Shown one piece after another: positions 7,933 to 15,731 of a stretch of DNA of 24,536 nucleotides (the stretch's first letter is position 1; each line of letters opens with the position of its first letter). The stretch is from RI-92 sp040235555. GTDB taxonomy: Bacteria > Pseudomonadota > Gammaproteobacteria > UBA6429 > Thiohalophilaceae. Made by a program: the position numbers and the translations under genes. The DNA is taken from assembly GCA_040235555.1 (NCBI GenBank), contig JBECKZ010000035.1, forward strand, positions 1 to 24,536, given 5' to 3'. The notes under the pieces are model-generated. The model ran no database searches. It was not told the DNA's origin and was given only the letters and a program-made list of their open reading frames with translations.

Positions 7933-10608
7933 TTACAGGTTTTTACACACGAGCGTCACACCCGGATCGTCCTGACTCAACGTTGCACTGAAGCCGAGGC
8001 TCTTTGCCATGTCCAGCATCGCCCGGTTATCGCTGAGGACTTCACCTTCCATGGTACGCAGGCCACGAGCCTTGGCCACGGCCATGAGTTGTCGCAGCAG
8101 TTGTGAACCGATACCTTTTTTGGTCCATTCATCAGCCACCACAATGGCAAATTCACAACTCATGGCATCCGGATTGGTAATGTAACGGGCCACTGCGATT
8201 TCGATTTCCTCACTGGCCTCGTGAGTCACGGCGATCAGTGCCATTTCACGGTCGTAATCGATCTGGGTAAACCGCACCAGCATCTCCGGCGTCAATTCAT
8301 GCAATGCGCGCATGAAACGAAAATACTTGGACTGTTCTGAGAGCCGGGCAATGAAAGCCGTTTCAATCCCTGCGTCTTCGGGACGAATGGGCCGACTGAC
8401 GATATCGGTGCCATCTGCCAACTGCCAGTGTGTGGTGAATCGCGCCGGGTAAGGATGGATCGCCATGTGCGCATAACGATCCAGGCTGCTACTGAGATGG
8501 TCCACCACAATGCGCACATCCAGTACCACTGCACCGTCTTCATTAACGATAAACGGATTGATATCCAGTTCGCGGATCTGCGGTAGTTCACACACCAGTT
8601 CTGACAGGTGACGCAGGATTCGAATAATCGCCGACTTATCCACCGGCGGCTGATTACGAAACTGTTCCAGTAATCGGGCCACGCGTGTCTGCTGGATCAT
8701 GTTGTCGATGATCAGAGTATTTAATGGCGGTAATGCGGTCGCCCGATCACGGACAAACTCCAGCATGGTACCGCCGGCACCGAAGGTGATGACCGGACCG
8801 AACACCGCGTCGCGAATTACCCCTGCCATCAGTTCACGCCCATGGGGCTTGTGATACATTTTTTCGATAGTCACGCCATCAAGTTTGGCCTGGGGGCGTA
8901 AGGCCTGGACGGTCTCGATCAATTCGCGAAAGGTACTGCGCACCGCCTGGGCATTAATAATATTCAGCCGCACACCGTCGACATCAGTCTTGTGGGTGAT
9001 ATCCGGTGAATTGATCTTCATGGCGATGGGAAAGCCCAGCGACTCCGCCGCGATCAGGGCCTCGTTTGGGGTGCGGCACACCTCCACCGGCATCACCGGG
9101 ATTGCAAAGGCCGCGAGGATCGCATTGGCTTCACTGCGGCTGAGTAAATTACGCTGTTCACTCAGGGCCACGTCGATGATCATATGCGCCCCGTCCACAT
9201 CCGGTTCACTATCCTCACGCAAAGGTCCCGGTACCTGCAACAGTAATTGCTGGTTGCGGTAATACTCCACCAGATAGCCGAAGGCTTCGACGGCGTTTTC
9301 CGGTGTGGTAAAGCTGGGTATCTTGTGCTTTGCAAACAGCTCGCGCGATGATTCGATCTGATCCAGTCCCATCCAGCAGGTGAGAATGGTTTTATTGGAC
9401 GGCGCCTTGATCCGGACCACACGCTCGGCCACCGTATAGGGGTGGGTCATGGCCTGTGGCGTCAGCAAGACTAATACACCGTCCACACCCGGATCCTGTA
9501 AACAGAGCTGCACCGCCTGTTCGTAGCGAGGTGGCGGCGCATCACCGAGGACATCAATCGGGTTACCACAAGACCAGTGCGCCGGCATTTGCTGTTGCAG
9601 TTTGCTCACGGTATCCGCGGAGAGCTGCGCCAGTTCAATCCCGAGATCCAGTGCACGGTCGGTAGCCATGATCCCGGGCCCACCGCCATTGGTGACGATA
9701 GCCAGACGATTGCCACTGACGCGATGCTGATTCGCCAGCAACTGGGTTATCGCAAACACCTCATTCACATCCTGCACACGCACTGCACCGGCCCGTTGCA
9801 ATGCGGCATCGAAGACATCGTTGGCTCCCACCAGGGAGCCTGTGTGTGACATTGCAGCCTGGGCACTGGCTTGATGACGCCCGACCTTTAACACCACCAC
9901 CGGTTTCATGCGCGCGGCGCTGCGCAGGCCGCTCATGAAACCGCGCGCATTGCGAATACCTTCCACATACAAGATGATGGCCTTGGTTTCCGGATCCAGC
10001 GCTAGGTAATCCAGCAAGCTGCCAAAATCGATATCGACCGCATCTCCCAGGGATATCATTGCCGAGAAACCGATGTTGCGCCTGGCGGCCCAATCCAGGA
10101 TGGCGGTACATAAGGCACCGGATTGCGAAATCAGCGCGAGATTACCTCGCAATGCAGTGTTGTTACTGAACGTCGCATTCAGCATGGCCTTTGGCCTAAT
10201 CAGGCCCAGGCAATTGGGACCGAGGATGCGAATATTGTATTGCCGCGCCTGTTGCAACAGGGCTTGCTGTAATGCGCCGGGCTGACCGTTTTCCGTAAAC
10301 CCGGCAGACAAAATAATTGCTGCGCGGACATTGTGTCCGCCACACTGGTGCAGGATATCCGGGGTGCTCGCTGCCGGGGTTCCGATCACGACTACATCCA
10401 CCGGTGCCTGGATACTGGCCAGGTCCGGGTAACAGCGGGCCTCGCCAAGTTCCTGGTATTTGGGGTTGATCGGATAGACCGGTCCGGCAAACCCGCCGGT
10501 TATCAGGTTTTGATAAACGCGACCAGCCACCGAATCCGGTTTGCCGCTTGCACCGAATACCGCGATCGCCTGTGGCATGAACAAATGCTCGAGATAATGC
10601 GGTCCCAT
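7933..10608 (-). CDS. Pat-type protein: NDP-forming acyl-CoA ligase-like domains fused to GNAT acetyltransferase
   Basis: 891 aa with the complete family layout. A CoA-binding Rossmann domain begins at FMPQAIAVFGASG (about 10-135), followed by succinyl-CoA-ligase-like domains (about 150-460). An ATP-grasp domain covers about 485-705, and a C-terminal GNAT domain (about 736-891) has the acetyl-CoA loop KKGIGSQLL (about 830-838) and Glu819 in CEFAIVV. Relatives (Salmonella Pat, E. coli PatZ/YfiQ) acetylate protein lysines, for example on acetyl-CoA synthetase. Both histidines used by true ADP-forming acyl-CoA synthetases appear present: His255 in MSHTGSLVG and His539 in SPDITHKTD. Ligase activity is therefore not excluded. 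The start MGPHYLEHLF is typical. The gene is divergent from a deacetylase-family gene 74 bases away, which supports a role in reversible acetylation. Confidence 0.93.
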   Translation of the reverse strand: MGPHYLEHLFMPQAIAVFGASGKPDSVAGRVYQNLITGGFAGPVYPINPKYQELGEARCYPDLASIQAPVDVVVIGTPAASTPDILHQCGGHNVRAAIILSAGFTENGQPGALQQALLQQARQYNIRILGPNCLGLIRPKAMLNATFSNNTALRGNLALISQSGALCTAILDWAARRNIGFSAMISLGDAVDIDFGSLLDYLALDPETKAIILYVEGIRNARGFMSGLRSAARMKPVVVLKVGRHQASAQAAMSHTGSLVGANDVFDAALQRAGAVRVQDVNEVFAITQLLANQHRVSGNRLAIVTNGGGPGIMATDRALDLGIELAQLSADTVSKLQQQMPAHWSCGNPIDVLGDAPPPRYEQAVQLCLQDPGVDGVLVLLTPQAMTHPYTVAERVVRIKAPSNKTILTCWMGLDQIESSRELFAKHKIPSFTTPENAVEAFGYLVEYYRNQQLLLQVPGPLREDSEPDVDGAHMIIDVALSEQRNLLSRSEANAILAAFAIPVMPVEVCRTPNEALIAAESLGFPIAMKINSPDITHKTDVDGVRLNIINAQAVRSTFRELIETVQALRPQAKLDGVTIEKMYHKPHGRELMAGVIRDAVFGPVITFGAGGTMLEFVRDRATALPPLNTLIIDNMIQQTRVARLLEQFRNQPPVDKSAIIRILRHLSELVCELPQIRELDINPFIVNEDGAVVLDVRIVVDHLSSSLDRYAHMAIHPYPARFTTHWQLADGTDIVSRPIRPEDAGIETAFIARLSEQSKYFRFMRALHELTPEMLVRFTQIDYDREMALIAVTHEASEEIEIAVARYITNPDAMSCEFAIVVADEWTKKGIGSQLLRQLMAVAKARGLRTMEGEVLSDNRAMLDMAKSLGFSATLSQDDPGVTLVCKNL

Positions 10609-10682
10609 TCGCCACCATCTTGTCTAAAATGTTTTCTCCACGGGTAATGTTCAATCGTGCCCGCTTGGATTAATGTAGCGCA

Positions 10683-11600
10683 ATGCCCGTTGCCTTGATA
10701 TCACATCCGGATTGCCTGTTACATGACATGGGACAGTGGCACCCGGAAAGTCCTGCACGTCTGAATGCCATCGCAGACCAGTTGATCGCCAGTGGGCTGG
10801 ATTTCAGTTTACGACATTATGACGCACCGCTGGCCAGTCGTGATCAACTGTCTCGAGTACATACAGCCGCGTATGTCGACGAGATTTTTACCGAGGCACC
10901 GCAACAAGGCATGCGTATGCTGGACATGGATACCGCGATGAATCCATACAGTCTGCATGCTGCATTGCGTGCCGCCGGTGCCGGGATCCTGGCAGTGGAC
11001 TTGATCATGCGCGGCGAAATTAGTGCTGCATTCTGTAGTGTACGCCCGCCAGGACATCATGCCGAGCGTGCGCACGCTATGGGTTTTTGCATCTTCAATA
11101 ATGTAGCGGTTGCTGCTGCCCACGCCATGTCGCAATACGCACTTGATCGTGTCGCTATCGTGGATTTTGATGTGCACCACGGCAATGGCACCGAAGATAT
11201 TTTCCAGCATGATCCGCGTGTATTGTTTTGTTCCACCTTCCAGCACCCGTTTTATCCACACAGCGGAGCTGCTACACAGAATCCGCATATCATCAACGTC
11301 CCCCTGGCAGCCGGCAGCCAGAGCGAACAATTTCGTGCCGCGGTGACGCAATACTGGCTACCCGCACTGACCGCCCACAGACCGCAACTGATTTTTGTTT
11401 CCGCCGGTTTTGATGCCCACCGCGAAGATGACATGGCCGGACTCAATCTGATGGAAGACGATTATGCCTGGGTCACGGCCCGTATTCGTGAGGCTGCAAA
11501 AACAAATTGTGATGGCCGGATTGTTTCCATGCTCGAAGGCGGTTACGCTTTGTCGGCCCTGAGTCGCAGTGTTGTCGCACACATCAAGGCCCTGTTATAA
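10683..11600 (+). CDS. Zn-dependent histone deacetylase family protein (class II / HdaH-like)
   Basis: 305 aa, intact. The opening ISHPDCLLHDMGQWHPESPARL is characteristic. The active site is complete: RPPGHHAE with the His125-His126 pair, GFCIFNNVAVAA, VDFDVHHGNGT with Zn ligands Asp163 and His165, SAGFDAH with Zn ligand Asp244, and EGGY with Tyr288. Enzymes of this group remove acetyl groups from protein lysines or act on small acetylated amines such as polyamines; the sequence alone does not decide which. No signal peptide, so cytoplasmic. It is divergent from the Pat-like acetyltransferase and is followed after 17 bases by a cytochrome gene with a good GAGGT signal, so those two probably form an operon. 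Its own ATG lacks a clear Shine-Dalgarno. Confidence 0.95.
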   Translation: MPVALISHPDCLLHDMGQWHPESPARLNAIADQLIASGLDFSLRHYDAPLASRDQLSRVHTAAYVDEIFTEAPQQGMRMLDMDTAMNPYSLHAALRAAGAGILAVDLIMRGEISAAFCSVRPPGHHAERAHAMGFCIFNNVAVAAAHAMSQYALDRVAIVDFDVHHGNGTEDIFQHDPRVLFCSTFQHPFYPHSGAATQNPHIINVPLAAGSQSEQFRAAVTQYWLPALTAHRPQLIFVSAGFDAHREDDMAGLNLMEDDYAWVTARIREAAKTNCDGRIVSMLEGGYALSALSRSVVAHIKALL

Positions 11601-11617
11601 CGCCGAGGTCTCACCAT

Positions 11618-12037
11618 ATGAAATCACGTATTATTTTTGCATCGTTGTTACTGATGTTCGTATCCGGCACACGTGCCGATGATGCACGGCAATTGGTCAA
11701 ATTACCGGAGATGATGCAACACCACATGCTCGCCAATATGCGCGATCATTTGCAGACGCTGAATCAAATCCTGATCGACATGAGTAACGATGAATTAGGC
11801 AAGGCGGCGGATCTCGCGGAGGCACGGTTAGGCATGAGTTCCTTACCCTTGCATGGCGCCAGTCACATGGCCAAATTCATGCCCAAGGCCATGCAGGAAC
11901 TGGGCACCAATATGCACAAAGCTGCAAGCCGCTTTGCTCTCAAGGCCCAGGAAGGCGATCCTAAATCCGCCTACAAGGCCCTCACCGATGTCACTTCTTC
12001 GTGTATTGCCTGTCACACGACTTATCGCATTCGCTAA
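11618..12037 (+). CDS. Class II c-type cytochrome (cytochrome c'/c556-like), exported
   Basis: 139 aa from ATG 11618, preceded by GAGGT at good spacing. A short signal peptide (MKSRIIFASLLLMFVSGTRA) probably ends after residue 20. The single heme motif CIACH (Cys129, Cys132, His133) lies at the very C-terminus followed by TTYRIR, and the rest is predicted helical. A C-terminal CxxCHxxYR in a four-helix protein is typical of class II cytochromes c. Several Met residues near the mature N-terminus (MMQHHMLANM) could give a sixth ligand, as in c556, or a site for gas binding if five-coordinate. It is probably periplasmic, and a role in electron transfer or NO/CO binding is possible but not shown. 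It lies 17 bases behind the deacetylase gene. Confidence 0.88.
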   Translation: MKSRIIFASLLLMFVSGTRADDARQLVKLPEMMQHHMLANMRDHLQTLNQILIDMSNDELGKAADLAEARLGMSSLPLHGASHMAKFMPKAMQELGTNMHKAASRFALKAQEGDPKSAYKALTDVTSSCIACHTTYRIR

Positions 12038-12064
12038 CTGGCTTCGAACTGACGCTTCCTGGAT

Positions 12065-12102
12065 TAAACAAAACGCCCGTCAGGTGACGGGCATTTTGTT
12101 TA
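12065..12102. terminator. Bidirectional intrinsic terminator
   Basis: An eight-pair GC-rich stem (GCCCGTCA, loop GG, TGACGGGC at 12075-12092) is flanked by AAACAAAA on the left and TTTTGTTT on the right. These pair to extend the stem with one mismatch and supply a U-rich tail in both directions. It sits between the convergent cytochrome and PAS-GGDEF genes. Confidence 0.92.
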
Positions 12103-12123
12103 CTGGCATTACTAATATCTGTC

Positions 12124-12960
12124 TTAGCCGACGAGACGTTCAACCTGCTCATCGTCGAGCATGTGCCGTGCACGTTGCATCATCATGCCAACATCATCAC
12201 CCTTACGCCATTGTGCCATGCCAAATTCCAGATGCAATTTGAAGCTATCGTCATCCACCGCCGGCAATACAATCTTCATCACGTGCTCGCGGATTTTTTC
12301 GCGTAATTCCTGTGTCACCTGCTCGCTGGTTTCGGGCAGGATAAACAGGAACTCGGTTTTGTCGAGACGACCTATGACATCGGCCCAGCGCATCTGATCA
12401 TTCAAGGTCTGACTCACACTGAGTAACAGCTTGTCTCCACATTCGTTGCCATGGTGCCGGATATAGTCGAGCAAATTGCCGATACGCATGATCATTACCG
12501 ACAGGTTATTACCATAGCGGCGACTGCGTGATGTCTGTTGTTCCATGTTCTGGAACAGGGCACGCCGATTGAGCATGCCGGTAACCGGGTCGTTTGGATT
12601 CAGCTCCGCCACCTTGGTCTTGAGGTGATCTCGGTCCTCGATCAGGCTCTGTAACTCGGTGACATCGGTACAATACTGCAGGGTGTAGTCTTCCAGTTGA
12701 ACGCTCATGCACGCCAGCCAGTACGCATCGCGTTTGTTTGTAGCATCCAGAAAAATATGGCCCTGATGAAACATGTTTTGAATCTCAGGCGGTAGCGATG
12801 TGATCGCTGCACCCATTAACTCTGTACGCGGCAGGGTCGTGATCCGGACAAAACTGTCGTTAACCCAGACAATCTGGTTATTCTTGTCCACCATGGCCAA
12901 GGCGGCCGGCAGGGATTCCAGAAATTTCTGGACCAGTTCGGGATTGATATGGTCGAGCAT
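12124..12960 (-). CDS. PAS domain plus degenerate GGDEF domain protein
   Basis: 278 aa, ATG 12960 preceded by GAGGT about ten bases upstream. Residues about 8-105 resemble a PAS sensor (MVDKNNQIVWVNDSFVRIT, then LQYCTDVTELQSL), and a short helical linker leads to a GGDEF-like domain from about 122. The entry motif NDPVTGMLNRRALF and the GNECGDKLL segment are kept. However, the active-site motif reads DKTEF (200-204) instead of GGDEF, and the metal-binding Asp region reads MRIGNLLDY. It is therefore unlikely to make cyclic di-GMP and may be a receptor or regulatory partner. No membrane segment or signal peptide, so cytoplasmic. It stands alone, convergent with the cytochrome gene across a shared terminator. 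Confidence 0.85.
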   Translation of the reverse strand: MLDHINPELVQKFLESLPAALAMVDKNNQIVWVNDSFVRITTLPRTELMGAAITSLPPEIQNMFHQGHIFLDATNKRDAYWLACMSVQLEDYTLQYCTDVTELQSLIEDRDHLKTKVAELNPNDPVTGMLNRRALFQNMEQQTSRSRRYGNNLSVMIMRIGNLLDYIRHHGNECGDKLLLSVSQTLNDQMRWADVIGRLDKTEFLFILPETSEQVTQELREKIREHVMKIVLPAVDDDSFKLHLEFGMAQWRKGDDVGMMMQRARHMLDDEQVERLVG

Positions 12961-13546
12961 GCGCTGTCTTACCTCACGCGGTTGGGATATGGGGAAAATC
13001 TAGCCAATTTTTACAAGGGGGTAATATCCACTATAGACGGCTTTTATGAATTTTCATCCGTACCATCTTCGCAAATACACAAAAACAAAGCTAATCAAAC
13101 AGATAGCGTATTATTAATCCATATAATAACTAATGTATAGTGGCAGTGATCTCGTAAAACTGGACCTCCAAGGACCGCCAATTAACTCATGAGCAGGTCA
13201 TGACTCTTCCCGCGCGAGCTGGGCACAGCCTGGAAGTCGATGTTTATATGCAGCTTGGCTGCGCTAATCTGTTTCCTCCCTGCGACAAGTGCAACCTCCA
13301 GATTATCGCTGATCCCATCAACATCTAGCACATATCTTTGATTTTAAGTGACAACAATGAACATTCCCGAATCGTGCATGTTTCGTCACTTTCAACACGC
13401 TGCCAGGGATCAGAGATTTTCCCTGTTTAGATGCCCTACTATGAATCCAGGTGTTAACAATTTTGCTTAGCGAATTAGCCTGGGTTGTGTCAGCTGCTTT
13501 GCGCGTGGTGTAATCACACTTTCGTTTGTTTCTCAGTTATACCATC
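12961..13546. other. Gene-poor gap with an AT-rich half and small inverted repeats
   Basis: No gene with recognisable similarity is seen in these 586 bases. The first 180 bases are AT-rich and contain a TATAAT (13122-13127) on the plus strand without a good -35. From 13158 the composition rises towards that of coding DNA. A 43-codon frame (13200-13328) encodes a short Cys-containing peptide; I do not call it a gene. Farther on are a 7-base inverted repeat AAGTGAC/GTCACTT (13346-13352 and 13385-13391) and a 6-base hairpin CAGGGA/TCCCTG (13404-13425). It may hold promoters for both flanking genes, a small RNA or a decayed gene. Confidence 0.4.
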
Positions 13547-14140
13547 ATGAAACCCTTTGCCGAATCCAGCGAACAGAACAAGCTCCCGATACTTGCTGTC
13601 TTGCAGCAGGAATTCGCCCAACTCCAGAGCGTGCTGGAAATTGGCAGTGGTACCGGCCAACACGCGGTATTTTTTTCGGCACAATTGCCGTACCTGCAAT
13701 GGCATGCCAGCGATGTGGCGGACAATCTACCTGGCATAAGGCAATGGTTGAGTGACTATACGGGAACAAATCTGCATGGACCGTATGTTTTGGATGTGAC
13801 CCAGCCTGATTGGCCCCTTCCCCAGATCGATGCTGTATTCAGTGCCAACACAGCTCACATCATGCACTGGGCAATGGTACAAGCCATGTTTGCCGGTGTT
13901 GGTCGATTGTTGAAACCGGGGGGACGCTTTTGTCTGTACGGTCCATTTAATTATCACGGTGCGTTTACCAGTGAAAGCAACGCCCGCTTTGACGTATGGT
14001 TAAAGGAGCGCGATCCGCAAAGCGGGGTACGCGATATCGATGATCTGACAAAACTGGCTGATACTGCCCGGTTACATCTGGTCCGGGATCACGCCATGCC
14101 GGCCAACAATCGCACTCTGGTCTGGGAAAAAGTTGGCTGA
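13547..14140 (+). CDS. DUF938 class I SAM-dependent methyltransferase
   Basis: 197 aa from ATG 13547 (MKPFAESSEQNKLPILAVLQ), the characteristic start of DUF938 proteins (related to METTL26); a TTG seven codons upstream is less likely. The SAM-binding motif I is VLEIGSGTGQHAVFF (about 34-48). It is followed by an acidic residue after strand 2 (HASDVADNLP), a DAVFSANTAHIMHW segment and LLKPGGRFCLYGPFNY, all typical of the family. The substrate is unknown for the family. No signal peptide, so cytoplasmic. It is a single-gene unit with no strong Shine-Dalgarno visible, followed by a strong hairpin at 14162-14183. The methyltransferase fold is certain enough; the reaction is not. Confidence 0.93.
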   Translation: MKPFAESSEQNKLPILAVLQQEFAQLQSVLEIGSGTGQHAVFFSAQLPYLQWHASDVADNLPGIRQWLSDYTGTNLHGPYVLDVTQPDWPLPQIDAVFSANTAHIMHWAMVQAMFAGVGRLLKPGGRFCLYGPFNYHGAFTSESNARFDVWLKERDPQSGVRDIDDLTKLADTARLHLVRDHAMPANNRTLVWEKVG

Positions 14141-14155
14141 GAATAATTGCAGCCA

Positions 14156-14362
14156 AGAAAAAAGCCGACCAAATGGTCGGCTTAAAAATACCAGGCAATT
14201 CGCCTGATCTATTTCGGCTAGACTTCCATATCCCGCACTTGCACGGGACGAGGTGTCCGTGAAAGTTCGAGAAAGCACAGAGTTCAGTACAAGAACCGTG
14301 CCTAAGTCGAATTCGTGTTAGAAAACAGAAAGATAGCTCGGATACCGAAATTTACCGCAGTA
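14156..14362 (-). ncRNA. Candidate structured small RNA (or structured 3' leader/UTR) ending in a terminator
   Basis: The 373 bases between the methyltransferase and the propeller gene hold no plausible gene but many inverted repeats. Pairs: GACTT/AAGTC (14221-14225 with 14304-14308) could close a domain containing GCAC/GTGC plus GTTC/GAAC (14275-14301). There is also TCCCG/CGGGA (14231-14248), or instead CACGGGAC/GTCCGTG (14242-14261), which excludes it. CAGGC/GCCTG (14192-14206) follows. On the minus strand the array ends in a terminator with six U. A possible minus promoter is TTGGCT (14391-14396), 16 bases, TATTAA (14369-14374), giving a transcript of about 207 nt. It could instead be the 3' UTR of the propeller operon. 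It matches no RNA family I recognise. Confidence 0.35.
14162..14183 (-). terminator. Intrinsic terminator, strongest on the minus strand
   Basis: A perfect ten-pair stem AAGCCGACCA / TGGTCGGCTT with an AA loop. Reading the minus strand, the GC-rich part is followed directly by six T, then CTT. On the plus strand only TT then AAAAA follows, so it would end the plus-strand methyltransferase transcript poorly. It therefore marks the end of a minus-strand transcript from 14184 or beyond. Confidence 0.85.
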
Positions 14363-14513
14363 AAGGTGTTAATAATTTCGACAGTCTGTTAGCCAAGGAA
14401 TTTTTCTTTTTCAATTTCAACCTCTTACAAAAACACAGATAAGATGAGGTATTGGGCAGACAATAAGCAAATTTACAATTTATTTACAAAACCCCGCCGC
14501 GAGCGCGCCCGCA

Positions 14514-15731
14514 CTATTGTACGGACCCAAAATCAGACGCCGTGGGTGTTACCACTAAATAGCGAATCGCCGATTTGTTATTGGCACGATCAAGGAAGAC
14601 CAGGTGCAAACGGCCTTGTTGGTCGAACACCATTGAAGGGTGTGACTGGCTGCCATTACCATGCATTGGGTCGGGGCTGTCATCATCACTCCAGCCAGCA
14701 GCGATCTGCCAACTCAGCCAGATATCAGGACTTCCGTCTCGCTGGTCATCCCACGCCACCACCGCATGTCCCTGGCTGTCCATTGCACTGACCGCATGCC
14801 ATTGCGCCTGATTCGCACCAAGCATGTCTTCCACTTTATTATTGTGCCCAAATGTCTTGCCGTTATCCTCACTAATTGCCGCATAGACATCATAACCTTC
14901 TGCAAAGTCACGCTTGTCCAGCCAGCTACTGACAATCCGATGCCGGCCATCACTGGCCAGGACCACACGCATGGCGCCGGTTCCTTTGCCATATGTCATT
15001 GAACGCCTGCCCTTGAGCTGGTTGAGTGGGCGCAACGCCGAGAACCATTTACCCTTGGCAGCATGCGCAGTGACAATACGGGTGTGGCCGTAACGCCGAT
15101 CTTCCCAGCCGATCGTAGTCTCATCACGCGATACCGCAACAGATGGATACAACTGGTCTTGTTTTGGTGGTGCCGGATCGACAGGTTTTACTTTTGCCAG
15201 TTGCAATTGTTCGCCTTGCACACGCGCTGTAGTTGCAACGATATGATAATGTGCACCGGTTTTCTCTGACCAGGCCAACCACACTTGCGCGCCTGCTGCT
15301 GTCACGGTCGCTTCACGTGCTGTAGCGTTTGCAAGTTGGTGCACCGGTCCCAGGTGTTGCGGACTCACGACCCGCGCCCAGACCTTGTCCGCTGCTTCCC
15401 ATACAACAACAAAGCGGCCATTGGGCAACCCGGTTACTGCCGGTTCGTAAGCCGGTTCTGTTTCACTCACGCGCACAGCGTGACTAAATTTAGTCGCGTG
15501 TTGCGCCTTGAAGGCGACATAAGCCCCCGGTCTGCCGCTGTGATTATCTTCCCAGGTTACGGCAATCCACTGCTTGCTGATCGCGATAGACCGATTACCA
15601 CTGGACTCCAGGTGAATGAAGGTACGAGCCTGATTCGATTCACTGACTGTGATCACTGGTGAATACGTCCAGGCACAGGCAAGCGTAGGCATACCCACTA
15701 ACAGCGTGAGATAGATACGCAAAAATTTCAT
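14514..15731 (-). CDS. Secreted BNR/sialidase-like beta-propeller protein
   Basis: 405 aa with a signal peptide MKFLRIYLTLLVGMPTLACA (no good lipobox). The mature chain has seven related strands: TWEDNHSGRPGAYVAF (59-74), VWEAADKVWARVVS (110), AWSEKTGAHYHIVAT (153), GWEDRRYGHTRIVTA (208), WLDKRDFAEGYDVYAA (270), AWDDQRDGSPDIWLSW (326) and FLDRANNKSAIRYLV (379). An Asp-box SEDNGKTF lies at 287-294. This fits a seven-bladed propeller of the sialidase/exo-alpha-sialidase fold. I cannot see a convincing sialidase catalytic set (RIP motif, Arg triad), so enzyme activity is not claimed. The start overlaps the stop of the upstream thioredoxin gene as ATGA, so the two are coupled and both go to the envelope or outside. 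The function is unknown. Confidence 0.82.
   Translation of the reverse strand: MKFLRIYLTLLVGMPTLACAWTYSPVITVSESNQARTFIHLESSGNRSIAISKQWIAVTWEDNHSGRPGAYVAFKAQHATKFSHAVRVSETEPAYEPAVTGLPNGRFVVVWEAADKVWARVVSPQHLGPVHQLANATAREATVTAAGAQVWLAWSEKTGAHYHIVATTARVQGEQLQLAKVKPVDPAPPKQDQLYPSVAVSRDETTIGWEDRRYGHTRIVTAHAAKGKWFSALRPLNQLKGRRSMTYGKGTGAMRVVLASDGRHRIVSSWLDKRDFAEGYDVYAAISEDNGKTFGHNNKVEDMLGANQAQWHAVSAMDSQGHAVVAWDDQRDGSPDIWLSWQIAAGWSDDDSPDPMHGNGSQSHPSMVFDQQGRLHLVFLDRANNKSAIRYLVVTPTASDFGSVQ

Noticed and set aside
14221..14311. tRNA or tRNA-like cloverleaf
   Set aside because: A GACTT/AAGTC closing stem and internal arms exist, but there is no 7-bp acceptor stem, anticodon arm or proper T-arm with matching stem.
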